A DNA stretch of 64,000 nucleotides from the NCBI GenBank assembly GCA_035524955.1, contig DATLFG010000030.1, forward strand, positions 33,524-97,523. Reading direction: 5' to 3'. The notes beneath the pieces were generated by a model. That model ran no database searches. It was given only the letters and a program-made list of their open reading frames with translations, and was not told the DNA's origin. The position numbers and the translations under genes were made by a program. Below, in pieces: positions 27,447-36,361 of the stretch (the stretch's first letter is position 1; the number at the start of each line of letters is the position of its first letter). The stretch is from CAMLFJ01 sp035524955. Its GTDB lineage: Bacteria; Methylomirabilota; Methylomirabilia; Rokubacteriales; CSP1-6.

Positions 27447-29310
27447 CCGCGGGCGTCTCCGGGCGCCGCCGCGCGCTCAGCAGGACGACCCCGGCGTAGA
27501 CGACCAGTCCCACCGCCTGCAGCGCGCCGGCGGGCACCACGAGCAGGCCGGCGGCCACGAGGCAGAGCCAGCGCAGCCAGCCGGAGACGGATCCCCACGC
27601 GTGTCCGACCACGAAGGACGCCAGCGCGACGGCCGAGACGGCGGCGAGGGACGTCATCAGGGCGATCTGCGGCCAGCTGCCCTGCAGCAGCAGCTCCTGG
27701 TGGTAGACGAAGGCGAAGGGGACGAGGAAGCCGGCGATGCCCAGACGAAAGGCCTCGATCCCGGTCGCGAACATGTCGGATCCGGCGATGTTCGCGGCGG
27801 CGAAGGCGGTGACCGCGTCCGGCGGCGTGAGATCGGACAGCACCGCGTAGTAGAAGACGAAGAGGTGGGCGGCGAGCAGGCTCACCCCGAGATTGCCCAT
27901 CGCGGCCGCCCCGACCGTGACCGCGATGACATAGGCCGCGGTGGTCGGGATGCCGGTCCCCAGGACCGACACCACGAGGAAGACCAGCAGCATGGCCACC
28001 AGCAGGATCCCGCCCGCCATCTCGACCACGACGCCGCCGAAGGCCAGCGCGGCGCCGGTGCGCGTCAGCACGCCCACGATCATGCCCGACCCGGCCAGCG
28101 CCACCGCGATGGTCGCGGCCGAGAACGAGGCCTCGGTCAGCGCCTCCCAGCACCGGCGCGGGGTCATCCACGTCCGCCGGTCGAGGAAGGAGAGCGCGAA
28201 GGTCACCGCGATCGTGTAGAAGGCGGCGCCGGTCGGCGAGTAGCCCCGGGCCAGCAGGTACACGATGAGCCCGAACGGGATGACGAAGTAGCCGCGCCGC
28301 AGCACCGGCTTCCACGAGGGCAGCTCCGCCCGCGGAACCGGGCGCAGATGATAGCGCAGCGCCAGGAAATGGACCATCGCCATCAGTCCCACGAAGTAGA
28401 GGGCGGCCGGGATGACCGCGGCCTTGATGATGTCGAAGTACGAGATCCCGCTGATCTCGGACATGATGAAGACCCCCGCGCCCATGACCGGCGGCATGAT
28501 CTGCCCGCCGGTGCTCGCGATGGCCTCGATGGCGGCCGCGTTCTTCGAGCTGTAGCCGCCCTTCTTCATCAGGGGGATCGTGAAGGAGCCGGTGGCGTAG
28601 ACGTTGGCGACCGTCGAGCCCGAGATGGTGCCGAACAGCGCGGAGGCGATGACCGCGATCTTGGCGGGGCCGCCGCGGGTCCAGCCGGCCAGCCGCACCG
28701 CGAGGTCGATGACGAACTCGCCGACGCCGGCCTTCATCATGACCGCGGCGAAGAGCACGTAGATGAAAAGGATGTTCGACGAGATCCCGGTCAGGAAGCC
28801 GTACATGCCCTCGTCGCCGGCCAGATAGACGAACTCGACCATCCGCGGGAATGTGTAGCCCTTGAAGTTGAAGAGGCCGGGGATCCACTGGCTCGTCCCG
28901 AGGTAGACGAGCGAGACGCAGATGGTGACCGCCATCCAGGGCGACAGGGCCCGCCGGCAGGCCTCGATGACCAGGCCGGCCATCATCGCGCCGATCGCCA
29001 CCTCCACCGGCAGCACCGGCGAGGCGCCCTCCCAGCGGTGGTTGAGGCGGTCCGCGTCCCAGATCAGGTACAGGCTCGCGCTCGCGCTGAGCGCGGCCCA
29101 CAGCCAGTCGAAGGCGCTCGGTCGCCCCCGGGGCGACCGGCGGCTCCACGGGAACGCCACGAAGACGAGCGGCACCAGGAAGAGGAGGTGCACCGAGCGC
29201 TGCAGCCGCGGCTCGAGCGTGCCGTAGCCCGCGGTGTAGAGATGGAACAGGGCGGCCGCCGCCGCATAGACGCCGGCCGCCCAGTAGACCCACCCCTCGA
29301 GCTTTCTGAT
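27433..29310 (-). CDS. TRAP transporter fused permease (4TM-12TM, TAXI type)
   Basis: A fused DctQ-DctM membrane subunit of about 625 residues that works with the TAXI binding protein encoded upstream. Typical blocks: GWVYWAAGVYAA, AGYGTLEPRLQRSVHLLFL, GISSNILFIYVLFAAVM, ALFGTISGSTVANVYATG, STGGQIMPPVMGAGVFIM and SDLTPPDAVTAFAAANIAG. Ordinary start codons appear only at GTG 29193, which would delete the first helix. The frame is open to a TAG at 29314-29316 and the codon after GGAGGTAGCGA is ATC 29310, so initiation at ATC is proposed. The imported solute is likely an organic acid; it cannot be told from sequence. Confidence 0.88.
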   Translation of the reverse strand: MRKLEGWVYWAAGVYAAAAALFHLYTAGYGTLEPRLQRSVHLLFLVPLVFVAFPWSRRSPRGRPSAFDWLWAALSASASLYLIWDADRLNHRWEGASPVLPVEVAIGAMMAGLVIEACRRALSPWMAVTICVSLVYLGTSQWIPGLFNFKGYTFPRMVEFVYLAGDEGMYGFLTGISSNILFIYVLFAAVMMKAGVGEFVIDLAVRLAGWTRGGPAKIAVIASALFGTISGSTVANVYATGSFTIPLMKKGGYSSKNAAAIEAIASTGGQIMPPVMGAGVFIMSEISGISYFDIIKAAVIPAALYFVGLMAMVHFLALRYHLRPVPRAELPSWKPVLRRGYFVIPFGLIVYLLARGYSPTGAAFYTIAVTFALSFLDRRTWMTPRRCWEALTEASFSAATIAVALAGSGMIVGVLTRTGAALAFGGVVVEMAGGILLVAMLLVFLVVSVLGTGIPTTAAYVIAVTVGAAAMGNLGVSLLAAHLFVFYYAVLSDLTPPDAVTAFAAANIAGSDMFATGIEAFRLGIAGFLVPFAFVYHQELLLQGSWPQIALMTSLAAVSAVALASFVVGHAWGSVSGWLRWLCLVAAGLLVVPAGALQAVGLVVYAGVVLLSARRRPETPAVSPA

Positions 29311-29351
29311 TCGCTACCTCCGGCGCGCCTCTCGGGCCCGGTCGGATCGGG

Positions 29352-30362
29352 CTACAGGAGCCAGCCCTTCTCGCGGTAGTAGCGCTCGGCGCCCGGGTGC
29401 AGCGCGACGCCGAGGAAAAGGTGTCCCTTGGAGGGCTCGTAGTCGGCGAGGCTCCCGTGAATCTTCCGAACCCGGTCCACGTTGTCGTTGAGCGCCTTGG
29501 TGATGTTGTAGGCGAGATCGTTCGGCATGGCACTCGAGACCGTGATGGTGGTGCCCATGGTGGCGGAGACCACCGGCTCGTTGGCGTTCGCGGCCTTGGG
29601 ATACGTGCCGGCCGGGATGGTGCCCTCCCCCAGCCCGAACTTGGCGAGGTGCTCGAGCAGCGGCTTCGGGAACGCGAGGATCTTCAGGTCGCGCCCGACC
29701 GAGGCCTCGGTGATGGAGGCGCCGGGCAGGGCCAGGAAGGTGAAGGTGCCGTCCACGTTCCGGTCCTTGAACGCGCCCGCCTGCTCGGCGTAGGAGCCGC
29801 GGAAGAACCGGGTGCCCGCCGCCTCCCAGGTCTTGTAGCAGTCCGCGATCTTGGCGGGCCGGCAGTAACCGTAGAACTCCATGACCTTCTCGAAGACCCA
29901 CACGTCGGAGGAGCCCGGCTTGGAGATCGCCAGCCGCATCGGCTTCTTGGTCTTGAAGATCTCCTCCATGGTCATCTTCGCGAACGGCGAGTCCGCGGCC
30001 ACGTAGAAGTGGAAGGTATTGAGGCTCATGTTGCCGGCGAGCGCGCGAAGCTTGCCCATCTTCTGCCCCGGGTACGGGTCCTCGCCGCGGACGGCGGCCC
30101 CGAGCAGCGGCGGCAGGCCCATGCCGAGATCGGCCTCGCCCTTCTCGACCAGCACCGGGTTCTGGGTGCCGCCCCCCGGGACGACCTTGATATTGAGACC
30201 GGCCTTCTCCCGCAGCAGCTCGGCCATGCCGCCCGAGATGCTGTACCAGCCGCCGCCGACCGCGCCGGCGGTCCAGGTCAGCGACGGTTGCGCGGCCGCG
30301 CCGCCCGCGAGCACCACCCCCAGGGCCAGAGCCATCACCGCGAGCCCGAAACGCTTCCGCAT
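29352..30362 (-). CDS. TAXI family TRAP transporter solute-binding protein
   Basis: A 336-residue periplasmic protein. Signal peptide RKRFGLAVMALALGVVLAGG with likely cleavage after AAA at about residue 26. TAXI blocks: TWTAGAVGGGWYSISGGMAELL, VVPGGGTQNPVLVEKGEADLGMG, RLAISKPGSSDVWVFEKVM and AERYYREKGWL at the end. It would deliver its ligand to the fused permease 41 bases downstream. Start ATG 30362 with AGGAGGCAGGAT upstream, and a promoter is seen at 30450-30478. Confidence 0.92.
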   Translation of the reverse strand: MRKRFGLAVMALALGVVLAGGAAAQPSLTWTAGAVGGGWYSISGGMAELLREKAGLNIKVVPGGGTQNPVLVEKGEADLGMGLPPLLGAAVRGEDPYPGQKMGKLRALAGNMSLNTFHFYVAADSPFAKMTMEEIFKTKKPMRLAISKPGSSDVWVFEKVMEFYGYCRPAKIADCYKTWEAAGTRFFRGSYAEQAGAFKDRNVDGTFTFLALPGASITEASVGRDLKILAFPKPLLEHLAKFGLGEGTIPAGTYPKAANANEPVVSATMGTTITVSSAMPNDLAYNITKALNDNVDRVRKIHGSLADYEPSKGHLFLGVALHPGAERYYREKGWLL

Positions 30363-30449
30363 CGATCCTGCCTCCTGTCTCAGCACTCAGAACATGTTGG
30401 CTTCGGCGCGGACCGTTCCCGCGGCGAAGCGATCGAGGGACGAGGCTTG

Positions 30450-30478
30450 AATATCCATGCTGCCGGCGGGGCCGTCAA
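30450..30478 (-). promoter_or_regulatory. Candidate sigma-70 promoter of the TAXI operon (TTGACG-N17-GATATT)
   Basis: -35 at 30473-30478 and -10 at 30450-30455 on the minus strand, 17-base spacer. Lies in the 211-base gap between the racemase-like gene and the TAXI gene and gives a leader of about 80 bases. Confidence 0.55.
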
Positions 30479-30573
30479 GGCGCATCTCGATCCGCCCCAT
30501 GAGCACCGCGCACCCGATGGCCGTCGAGGTGCCCCGGACGACGTCGGCGGTCCGGGTCGCGAACGGGACGGGA

Positions 30574-31302
30574 TCAGGCGGGGCGCGGCGACAGACCGTG
30601 GCGCACCGCCTCGTGCACCATGCGGACCAGCGTCGTGATGTCGAAGACGGGCAGGCCGGTGGCCGCCTGGATGTCGGCTCGGTACGGCGGCATGTTCGTG
30701 CACTCGAGCACGATCGCGCCGATCTCGGGATGGGCGTCGACCATCCGCCGTGCCACCGTCACGTTCTCCTGACGCGCGGCCTCCACGTCGAGCGTGAGCT
30801 GGTCGTCGAGCAGGACGCGGGTGAACTCCTTCTCGGTCTCGAGCCCCGCCACCACCACCGGGACGTCCGGGGCGATCCCCGCCCCCGCCATGTGCTCGGC
30901 GCGCAGCGCGGCGGCGTTCACGGTGAGGATGCCGACCGCGCGCCCCGCCGGCAGCATGCGGTGCACGAGCGGCACCAGCATGAGGCTCGAGGTGAAGACG
31001 GGAATCGAGACCGCGGCGGCCAGCTCGGGCTGGAACTTGGCGAGGAACCCGCAATTGGTGGTGACGGCGCGCACGCCCTCGCGCTCGAGGAAGCGCGCGC
31101 CTTCGAGGAAGGAGGGCAGCAGCTCCCGCTGGCCCTGCCGCACCACCCGGTCCGGGGAGGCGCCGGTGACGCGGTGGTAGCGCACCGGGAAGTCGAAGGT
31201 GGTGGCATTGCCCATGTCGCCCGGGATGCGCGGGAACTGCGTGTCGAGCATCAAAATGCCCACCGAGAAGCCGTAGAGGTTCTGCCCGCCCCGGACACGC
31301 AT
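30574..31302 (-). CDS. Aspartate/glutamate racemase-superfamily protein
   Basis: A 242-residue member of the Asp/Glu/hydantoin racemase superfamily. The two catalytic cysteines sit in VTTNCGFLAKF and VLECTNMPPYR, at the expected half-to-half spacing; VGILTVNAAALR opens the second lobe. Members racemise amino acids or hydantoins, or act as maleate isomerase or arylmalonate decarboxylase, so the substrate is open. Start ATG 31302, 11 bases after the SirB1 gene and upstream of the TAXI transporter genes, hinting at handling of an imported dicarboxylate or amino acid (inference). Confidence 0.82.
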   Translation of the reverse strand: MRVRGGQNLYGFSVGILMLDTQFPRIPGDMGNATTFDFPVRYHRVTGASPDRVVRQGQRELLPSFLEGARFLEREGVRAVTTNCGFLAKFQPELAAAVSIPVFTSSLMLVPLVHRMLPAGRAVGILTVNAAALRAEHMAGAGIAPDVPVVVAGLETEKEFTRVLLDDQLTLDVEAARQENVTVARRMVDAHPEIGAIVLECTNMPPYRADIQAATGLPVFDITTLVRMVHEAVRHGLSPRPA

Positions 31303-31313
31303 GCGAGAGAGGG

Positions 31314-32147
31314 CTAGTTGAGCTGGGCTAGCGTCTGGCGGACGCGCCGGAGCTGGTTCCGGATCTGCTCGTGATCCGCCGCGTTGGGGAAATCGGTCAG
31401 ATACCGCTCCCAGTCCGCCACCCCGCGCTCGAGGCGCCCCATGTTGCTCCAGGCCGCCCCGCGATCGCGGCGCTCCCCCGCCGAGGCGGGATTGAGCACG
31501 AGCAGCCGGTCGATCACCCGCACCACCTTGTCCCAGGCTTCGCGGCGCCAGTAGACGCCCTTGAGGTTGGCGAGCATCCGGGTCAGGAACTGCCGGTTGC
31601 CGACCGGCGCGAAGTGCTCCGGCGCGAGCCGGACCGGGCGGCCCAGGGCCCGACTGACCAGCTCCCGGCAGCTCTCGGTGGTCAGCAGGGCGCCGCGATT
31701 GAAAGGATCGAGCAGGACCTGCTCTCCCGCGATGCGGGCGCCGGTGATGAAGTGGCCGGGCAGCCCGATGCCCTCCATCTCGAGATCGAGCCGGCGCCCG
31801 ACGTCGATGAGCACGAGCGACAGCGTGATCGGGATGCCGAGGCGGCGATCGAGGACTTCGTTCAGGTGGCTGTTGCGCGGATCGAAGTAGTCGTCGCGGT
31901 CTCCCGAGAAGCCCAGGTCCTCGAAGAGATACTCGCGGAGCCGGTGGAGACGGCCGAGAGGGTCGTCGGCCTTGCGGGCGGGCTCGGCCGCCTCCGCCAG
32001 CGCGGAGAGGCGCCCGAGGTAGTCGTCCACGTCGAGATCGGGCTGCTCGGCGGCGGCGATCAGGAGGGCGGCGTGGGCGAGGTGGATCTGCTCATCCGGG
32101 CGATCCACCGCCACGGCAAACGCGGCCAGTGACGGGTCGGGATCCAT
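31314..32147 (-). CDS. SirB1 family protein (transglutaminase-like plus TPR)
   Basis: A 277-residue protein with the SirB1 N-terminal domain (IHLAHAALLIAAAEQPDLD, YFDPRNSHLNEVLDRRLGIPITLS in part, GLPGHFITGAR) and a short TPR-like C-terminal part (VYWRREAWDKVVRVIDRLL, NMGRLERGVADWERYL). Family function is poorly defined; the fold is transglutaminase-like. ATG 32147 overlaps the stop of the ferritin-like gene (TGATG); a TTG one codon upstream is also possible. Confidence 0.87.
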   Translation of the reverse strand: MDPDPSLAAFAVAVDRPDEQIHLAHAALLIAAAEQPDLDVDDYLGRLSALAEAAEPARKADDPLGRLHRLREYLFEDLGFSGDRDDYFDPRNSHLNEVLDRRLGIPITLSLVLIDVGRRLDLEMEGIGLPGHFITGARIAGEQVLLDPFNRGALLTTESCRELVSRALGRPVRLAPEHFAPVGNRQFLTRMLANLKGVYWRREAWDKVVRVIDRLLVLNPASAGERRDRGAAWSNMGRLERGVADWERYLTDFPNAADHEQIRNQLRRVRQTLAQLN

Positions 32148-32806
32148 CAACAGCCGGGGGCGTGGTGGATGCCGGCGGTACGGAGCGCGGCGCCCTGCAG
32201 CTCCTCCGCGAGGGTCAGGGTGCGCGCGGAGGCCCGGCGCGCGGCCTCCTGTGTGTCCGGCGTGGTGGCCAGCTTGAGCAGGAGGGAGCGGCCGAGCTGG
32301 TGATGGAAGCGCTCGTCCGGCTCGATGATTTCCCGATAGAGCGTCGCGGTGAGTCGGTCGCCCGCGCGGTCGCAGAACTCGATGAACTGACGGTTCTTCA
32401 CCACCGCGATCGCCTCGCGGGTGAACTGGCCGGCCGCCACGCGCTCGACGGTGGTCTCGAGCGAGTCGAGATACTTGAACAGCGGCCCGAACCCCTGGGC
32501 CAGCGGGTCGAACGTGCGTGCGTCGAAGCCCAGCTCCCCGAGCCGCTCCGCGATCATCCGGTAGTGCTTGGCCTCGTCGCCGGCCTGGCGCGCGAAGGCC
32601 ATCTTCACCTCGACGTCGGTCGTGGTCACCAGCCAGCGCGCCGCGATCTCGGTGGCCTCGATCTCATTCTTGAGCGCGACCTTCAAGAGATTCTCGACGT
32701 TCAGATTGCCCGCGACCTCGGGCTTGAGGGTGGCTTCCGGCTCGAGCCGGCGCAGCACCGCCTGGTTGGTCTCGTCGAGCTGGGCGACGAACTCGGCGGC
32801 GGTCAC
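32147..32806 (-). CDS. Ferritin-like four-helix protein
   Basis: A 219-residue mainly helical protein. Two ExxH motifs at the right spacing for a carboxylate-bridged di-iron centre are visible: EAKH in AGDEAKHYRMIAERL and ERFH in PDERFHHQLGR, each preceded by a helix with further Glu (KNEIEATEIAARWL and IEFCDRAGDRL). This fits ferritin-like or rubrerythrin-like folds; whether it stores iron or does redox chemistry cannot be told. ATG 32806 overlaps the receiver-like gene by four bases, and the stop overlaps SirB1. Confidence 0.75.
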   Translation of the reverse strand: MTAAEFVAQLDETNQAVLRRLEPEATLKPEVAGNLNVENLLKVALKNEIEATEIAARWLVTTTDVEVKMAFARQAGDEAKHYRMIAERLGELGFDARTFDPLAQGFGPLFKYLDSLETTVERVAAGQFTREAIAVVKNRQFIEFCDRAGDRLTATLYREIIEPDERFHHQLGRSLLLKLATTPDTQEAARRASARTLTLAEELQGAALRTAGIHHAPGC

Positions 32807-33138
32807 GCGGCGAGGCCACGCTGCAGGAGCGCGGGCAGCTCCTGGGTCAGGGCCTCCTTGGTCACCACCCGGCGGCAGCGGGCGTGCAAGGGCTGGGTCG
32901 CCCGTGCCAGGGCGTGGGTGGTGTAGCCGAGCACCGGCGCGGCGGGCACCCGCTCCAGGGCCGTGAAAATCGCTTCATAATCGTATCCGTTGACGGTGAG
33001 GTCCACGATGACCAGGGTGGGCGGCTCGCCCTCGAGCGCGGCCGCCAGCTCGTCGGGGGTGCGCGCGAACACGAGCGGGGTGCCCACGAGGCGGGCCGTC
33101 TCCCGAATCCGGGCCACGAAAAAGAGGTCCCTCACCAC
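32803..33138 (-). CDS. Small atypical receiver-like protein
   Basis: A 111-residue single-domain protein that reads as a CheY-like fold. Beta 3 with an aspartate is seen in PTLVIVDLTVNG (Asp46), VLGYTTHAL matches beta 4, and VVTKEALTQELPALL matches beta 5 and helix 5 with the Lys. The N-terminal acidic pair of normal receivers is missing (VRDLFFVARIRETARL), so phosphorylation by the usual mechanism is doubtful. It follows def by 28 bases and overlaps the ferritin-like gene. Possibly a protein-interaction module. Confidence 0.65.
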   Translation of the reverse strand: MVRDLFFVARIRETARLVGTPLVFARTPDELAAALEGEPPTLVIVDLTVNGYDYEAIFTALERVPAAPVLGYTTHALARATQPLHARCRRVVTKEALTQELPALLQRGLAA

Positions 33139-33166
33139 CGCGACCGCTTTGATCGCGCGTCCCCGC

Positions 33167-33715
33167 CTAGTCGTCCTGCTCCTGGATGCCGAGCCAGTAC
33201 CGGTTCCACTCGGCCAGGTGCGTGAGCGTCGAGAGGTCGCGCATCCGGTCGACGTAGACGATGCCGTGCAGGTGATCGGTCTCGTGCTGGATGACCCGGG
33301 CGAGGAACTCCTTGGCCACCACGTCGATCGGGTTGCCCTCGCGGTCGCGCGCCTCGAGCCGCACCGACCCGAAGCGCGGGACGATGCCTCGCATGTCGGG
33401 CACGGAGAGGCAGCCCTCCCAGCCGTCTTCCATCTCGTCGGTGAGCGGGGTCACCACCGGGTTGATGAGGACGGTCAGCGGGATGGCGGGCGCGTCGGGG
33501 TAGCGGGGATTGCGGTTCACCTCGATCACGCAGACCTGCTTGAGCGCGTGGACCTGCGGCGCGGCCAGGCCGGCGCCGCTGTATTCCCTCATGGTCTCGA
33601 CCATGTCGTCGATCAGGCGCTGGGTCTCCGGGGCGCCGATCTCACCGACCGGGACGGGAGCGGCGACCTTGCGAAGCACCGGGTGTCCCAGACGCGCGAC
33701 CTTCAGGATGGCCAT
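33167..33715 (-). CDS. def: Peptide deformylase
   Basis: A 182-residue metalloenzyme that removes the formyl group from nascent proteins. All three motifs are intact: GAGLAAPQV, WEGCLSVPDMRG (metal Cys) and RVIQHETDHLHG (HExxH-type). It opens ILKVARLGHPVLRKVA as in type 1 enzymes. Start ATG 33715 has AGAGGAGA upstream and a candidate extended -10 element at 33739-33747. First gene of the leftward run ending in the racemase-like gene. Confidence 0.96.
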   Translation of the reverse strand: MAILKVARLGHPVLRKVAAPVPVGEIGAPETQRLIDDMVETMREYSGAGLAAPQVHALKQVCVIEVNRNPRYPDAPAIPLTVLINPVVTPLTDEMEDGWEGCLSVPDMRGIVPRFGSVRLEARDREGNPIDVVAKEFLARVIQHETDHLHGIVYVDRMRDLSTLTHLAEWNRYWLGIQEQDD

Positions 33716-33738
33716 GCCGATCTCTCCTCTCGCGATTC

Positions 33739-33747
33739 GGATTGTAG
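33739..33747 (-). promoter_or_regulatory. Candidate extended -10 element of def (TGCTACAAT)
   Basis: Minus-strand TG-C-TACAAT (5 of 6 to TATAAT) with a start point about 17 bases before the def ATG. No -35 is apparent. Confidence 0.55.
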
Positions 33748-33757
33748 CATAGCCGGC

Positions 33758-34777
33758 TCAGGCCCCCCGGAAGCCGGCCAGCACCGCGGGCCACCGCAGA
33801 TCGTCGAGCGCGGGCTGGAACGCCGGGTAGAGCTGCGTGCGGTCGTAGAGGCCGCGATAGCGCTCGCGGATCCGCTCCCCGATGGTCGCGAACGACCCGC
33901 TCACCGCGAAGTGGTCCAGCGTCTCGTCGCTGATCAAGTCGGCCATGCCCTCCCAGTCGCCCGCGAGCGACTTCGCGTGCAGGCGCGGGACGAGATCCTC
34001 GAGTCCATGGACGGCCAGCACCGCCTGGTAGGTTCGAGTGGACGCGTAGAAGGCGATCTGCTTCCTCACCGCCCGCGCGGCCTTCGCGCGCTCCGCCTCG
34101 GTGTCGCCCAGCACCACCAGGGTCGAGGCGCGGAAGGTGAAGTCGGCGCGCGAGCGGCCGCCGCGCTTGAGCCCCTCCTGCACCGCGGGGTGCACGCACT
34201 CGCGCAGGTAGCGCGCGCTGTGGAAGGAGTGGATGTGCAGGCCGTCCGCGACCTCGCCCGCGATCCGGCACATCTGCGGATTGACTCCGGCCAGGTAGAT
34301 CGGGATCCCCGGGTGCTCGATGGGCCCCGGGTTGAAGAAGGGCGTCATGAGGTCGAACCGGTAGGAACGCCCGCGGAAGTCGAGCGGCGTGCCCCGCTGC
34401 CAGCAGTCCCAGATCGCCCGCAGCGCCTGGACGACTTCGCGCATACGCGGCCCCGGCGGCTCCCAGGCCACCGAGAACCGCCGCTCGTTGTGCGCCTTCA
34501 CCTGCGAGCCCAGGCCGAGGCTCAGGCGGCCACCCGAGGCCTGCTGGAGATCCCACGCGATGTGGGCCAGTACCATGGGGCTGCGCGGGAACGCGACCGC
34601 GATCGCGGTGCCGAGCCCGATGCGGGATGTGCTGGTGGATGCGACCGCCAGGGGCAGGAACGGGTCGTGTCGCGTCTCGGCCGACCAGATCGCGCCGAAG
34701 CCCATCTCCTCCGCTCTCCGCGCGTACCCGGACACCGCCCGGAGGTCGAACGTCATCAGGCCGATGTCGAGCTTCAT
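33758..34777 (-). CDS. LLM-class F420-dependent oxidoreductase (TIGR03617-like)
   Basis: A 339-residue luciferase-like TIM-barrel enzyme. It opens LDIGLMTFDLRAVSGYARRAEE, followed by IWSAETRHDPFLPLAVAS, IGLGTAIAVAFPRSPMVLA and GGRLSLGLGSQVKAHNERRF, blocks typical of the coenzyme-F420 branch rather than FMN-dependent bacterial luciferases. It would transfer hydride to or from F420; the substrate is unknown. ATG 34777 overlaps the queG stop (ATGA). Confidence 0.87.
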   Translation of the reverse strand: MKLDIGLMTFDLRAVSGYARRAEEMGFGAIWSAETRHDPFLPLAVASTSTSRIGLGTAIAVAFPRSPMVLAHIAWDLQQASGGRLSLGLGSQVKAHNERRFSVAWEPPGPRMREVVQALRAIWDCWQRGTPLDFRGRSYRFDLMTPFFNPGPIEHPGIPIYLAGVNPQMCRIAGEVADGLHIHSFHSARYLRECVHPAVQEGLKRGGRSRADFTFRASTLVVLGDTEAERAKAARAVRKQIAFYASTRTYQAVLAVHGLEDLVPRLHAKSLAGDWEGMADLISDETLDHFAVSGSFATIGERIRERYRGLYDRTQLYPAFQPALDDLRWPAVLAGFRGA

Positions 34778-35697
34778 GCTTCGTTCTCCAGATAAATCTC
34801 TGCATTACGACGCAGACCTGAAGGCTTTGCTCGAAGCAGCGGCGTGCCCGTGAAGCGGCGCCGGAGCGTCTCGTCGTCCATGGCCGCCATGGCCGTGGCG
34901 GCCGGAAACGGCGCGGCAGGCTCGAAGGCCGCCTCGCGGGTGACCGGCACCTTCCGGTTCCAGGGACAGACGTCCTGGCAGACATCGCAGCCGAACTGCC
35001 AGCCGGCCATTCCCGCGTGAGCCTCCGCGGCGATGTCCCCGCGATGCTCGATCGTGAGGTAGGACACGCAGCGCCGGGCGTCGAGCACGTAGGGAGCGAC
35101 GAAGGCGTGCGTCGGGCAGGCGTCGAGGCAGGCGCGGCAGGTGCCGCAGCGGTCGGCGAGTGGCTCATCGTGGGCCAGCTCGGCGGTGGTCAGCAGCACG
35201 CCGATGAAGAACCAGGAGCCGAGCCGCGGGTGGAGCAGCATGGTGTTCTTGCCGATCCAGCCGAGGCCGGCCCGCGCGGCCAGGTCCCGCTCGAGCACGG
35301 GCCCCGTGTCCACGTAGCCGCGGCTGCGCGCCCCCGCGGCCTCGGCCAGGTACCCGGCGAGCCGCTCGAGCCGCGGACCGATGACGTCGTGGTAGTCACG
35401 GCCCCAGGCGTACCGGGCGACCGGCCGCCAGGAAGGGTCCGGCGGCTCGCCCTGGTAGTAGTTGAGCGCGACGCAAAGGGTCGAGCGGGCGCCGGGCAGG
35501 ACCCGCGCGGGATCGAGGCGCTCCTCCAGCCGGCGCTCCAGATAACCCATGGTGCCGGCGTGGCCCGCCTCCAGCCAGCGACGGAGCGCGGGCCCGTGCT
35601 CGGGCGGCGCGGCCGGCCCCGCGGTCACGAGGTCGAAGCCCAGCTCGAGCGCGAGGGTCTTGACCGAATCGGTGAGCGCGGCCGCGAGCAAGCTCAA
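34774..35697 (-). CDS. queG: Epoxyqueuosine reductase QueG
   Basis: A 307-residue cobalamin- and Fe-S-dependent enzyme of the last step of queuosine tRNA modification. LERRLEERLDPARVLPGAR and YAWGRDYHDVI are family blocks; VDTGPVLERDLAARAGLGW holds the catalytic Asp; two 4Fe-4S clusters are bound by CGTCRACLDACP and CDVCQDVCPWN. The usual length is 350-380, so the C-terminal HEAT-like part is short. Start is TTG 35697, overlapping the previous stop as TTGA. B12 dependence links it to neighbouring metH. Confidence 0.92.
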   Translation of the reverse strand: MSLLAAALTDSVKTLALELGFDLVTAGPAAPPEHGPALRRWLEAGHAGTMGYLERRLEERLDPARVLPGARSTLCVALNYYQGEPPDPSWRPVARYAWGRDYHDVIGPRLERLAGYLAEAAGARSRGYVDTGPVLERDLAARAGLGWIGKNTMLLHPRLGSWFFIGVLLTTAELAHDEPLADRCGTCRACLDACPTHAFVAPYVLDARRCVSYLTIEHRGDIAAEAHAGMAGWQFGCDVCQDVCPWNRKVPVTREAAFEPAAPFPAATAMAAMDDETLRRRFTGTPLLRAKPSGLRRNAEIYLENEA

Positions 35698-36344
35698 TTC
35701 TTGCGGGCCTTCACCAGGAGGTGGCTGCGCGTGAGCGTGCGCCCGCCGGATTCCAGGAACGCGACGTAGCGAAACCAGCGGCCGTCCGCCTTCCAGCGAT
35801 CCTCGAGCGCCACCGCGGCGGCCAGGCCTTCCTCGACCGAGTCGAACCGCCGCACCTCCCGCTCGACCTCGAGCGCCTCGACCGCGAAGCCCTGTGATTC
35901 AAGCGTTATACGCATGCGCACTTCGTTGTAGGCGAACCGGGAGACCTTGCCGGTCTCCTTCCACTGGTCCACGTGAAAGGACACCATGGCGAGGCAGGCG
36001 CCCGGGGCCAGGGCTCGCGCCGCGCGCTCGATGATGGCGTCCGAGGCGCAGAGGTGGGCGGTGACCAGGTCGGGCCGCCACGGCTCGTACGAATCGGCCT
36101 CGACGTCGGCCTCGTGGAACTCGACATTGGTGAGGCCCGCGGCCGCCGCGCGCCGGCGGGCTTCCTCGATGAGCGACGCGTCCCGATCGAGACCCACCAC
36201 CCACGTCGCGGCGGGCGCGAGCGCCAGCGAGAGGCGGCCGGGGCCGCAGCCCACGTCGAGGATGCGGCTCCGGCCGAGCGGTTCCTGGGCGAGCAGATCG
36301 AGGAAGCGGGCGCTCACCCCGGGGGCCTGCAGCAGGCTCGGCAT
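35694..36344 (-). CDS. SAM-dependent class I methyltransferase
   Basis: A 216-residue methyltransferase. Motif I is RILDVGCGPGRLSLALA, the beta 2 acid is VGLDRDASLIEEA, and the motif IV region is DLVTAHLCASDAII. It has a long C-terminal part (YNEVRMRITLESQGFAVEAL) not matched to a named family. It lies 17 bases after metH and its stop overlaps queG. Substrate unknown. Confidence 0.82.
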   Translation of the reverse strand: MPSLLQAPGVSARFLDLLAQEPLGRSRILDVGCGPGRLSLALAPAATWVVGLDRDASLIEEARRRAAAAGLTNVEFHEADVEADSYEPWRPDLVTAHLCASDAIIERAARALAPGACLAMVSFHVDQWKETGKVSRFAYNEVRMRITLESQGFAVEALEVEREVRRFDSVEEGLAAAVALEDRWKADGRWFRYVAFLESGGRTLTRSHLLVKARKN

Positions 36345-36361
36345 GCCCGGAAGCGCCCCGG

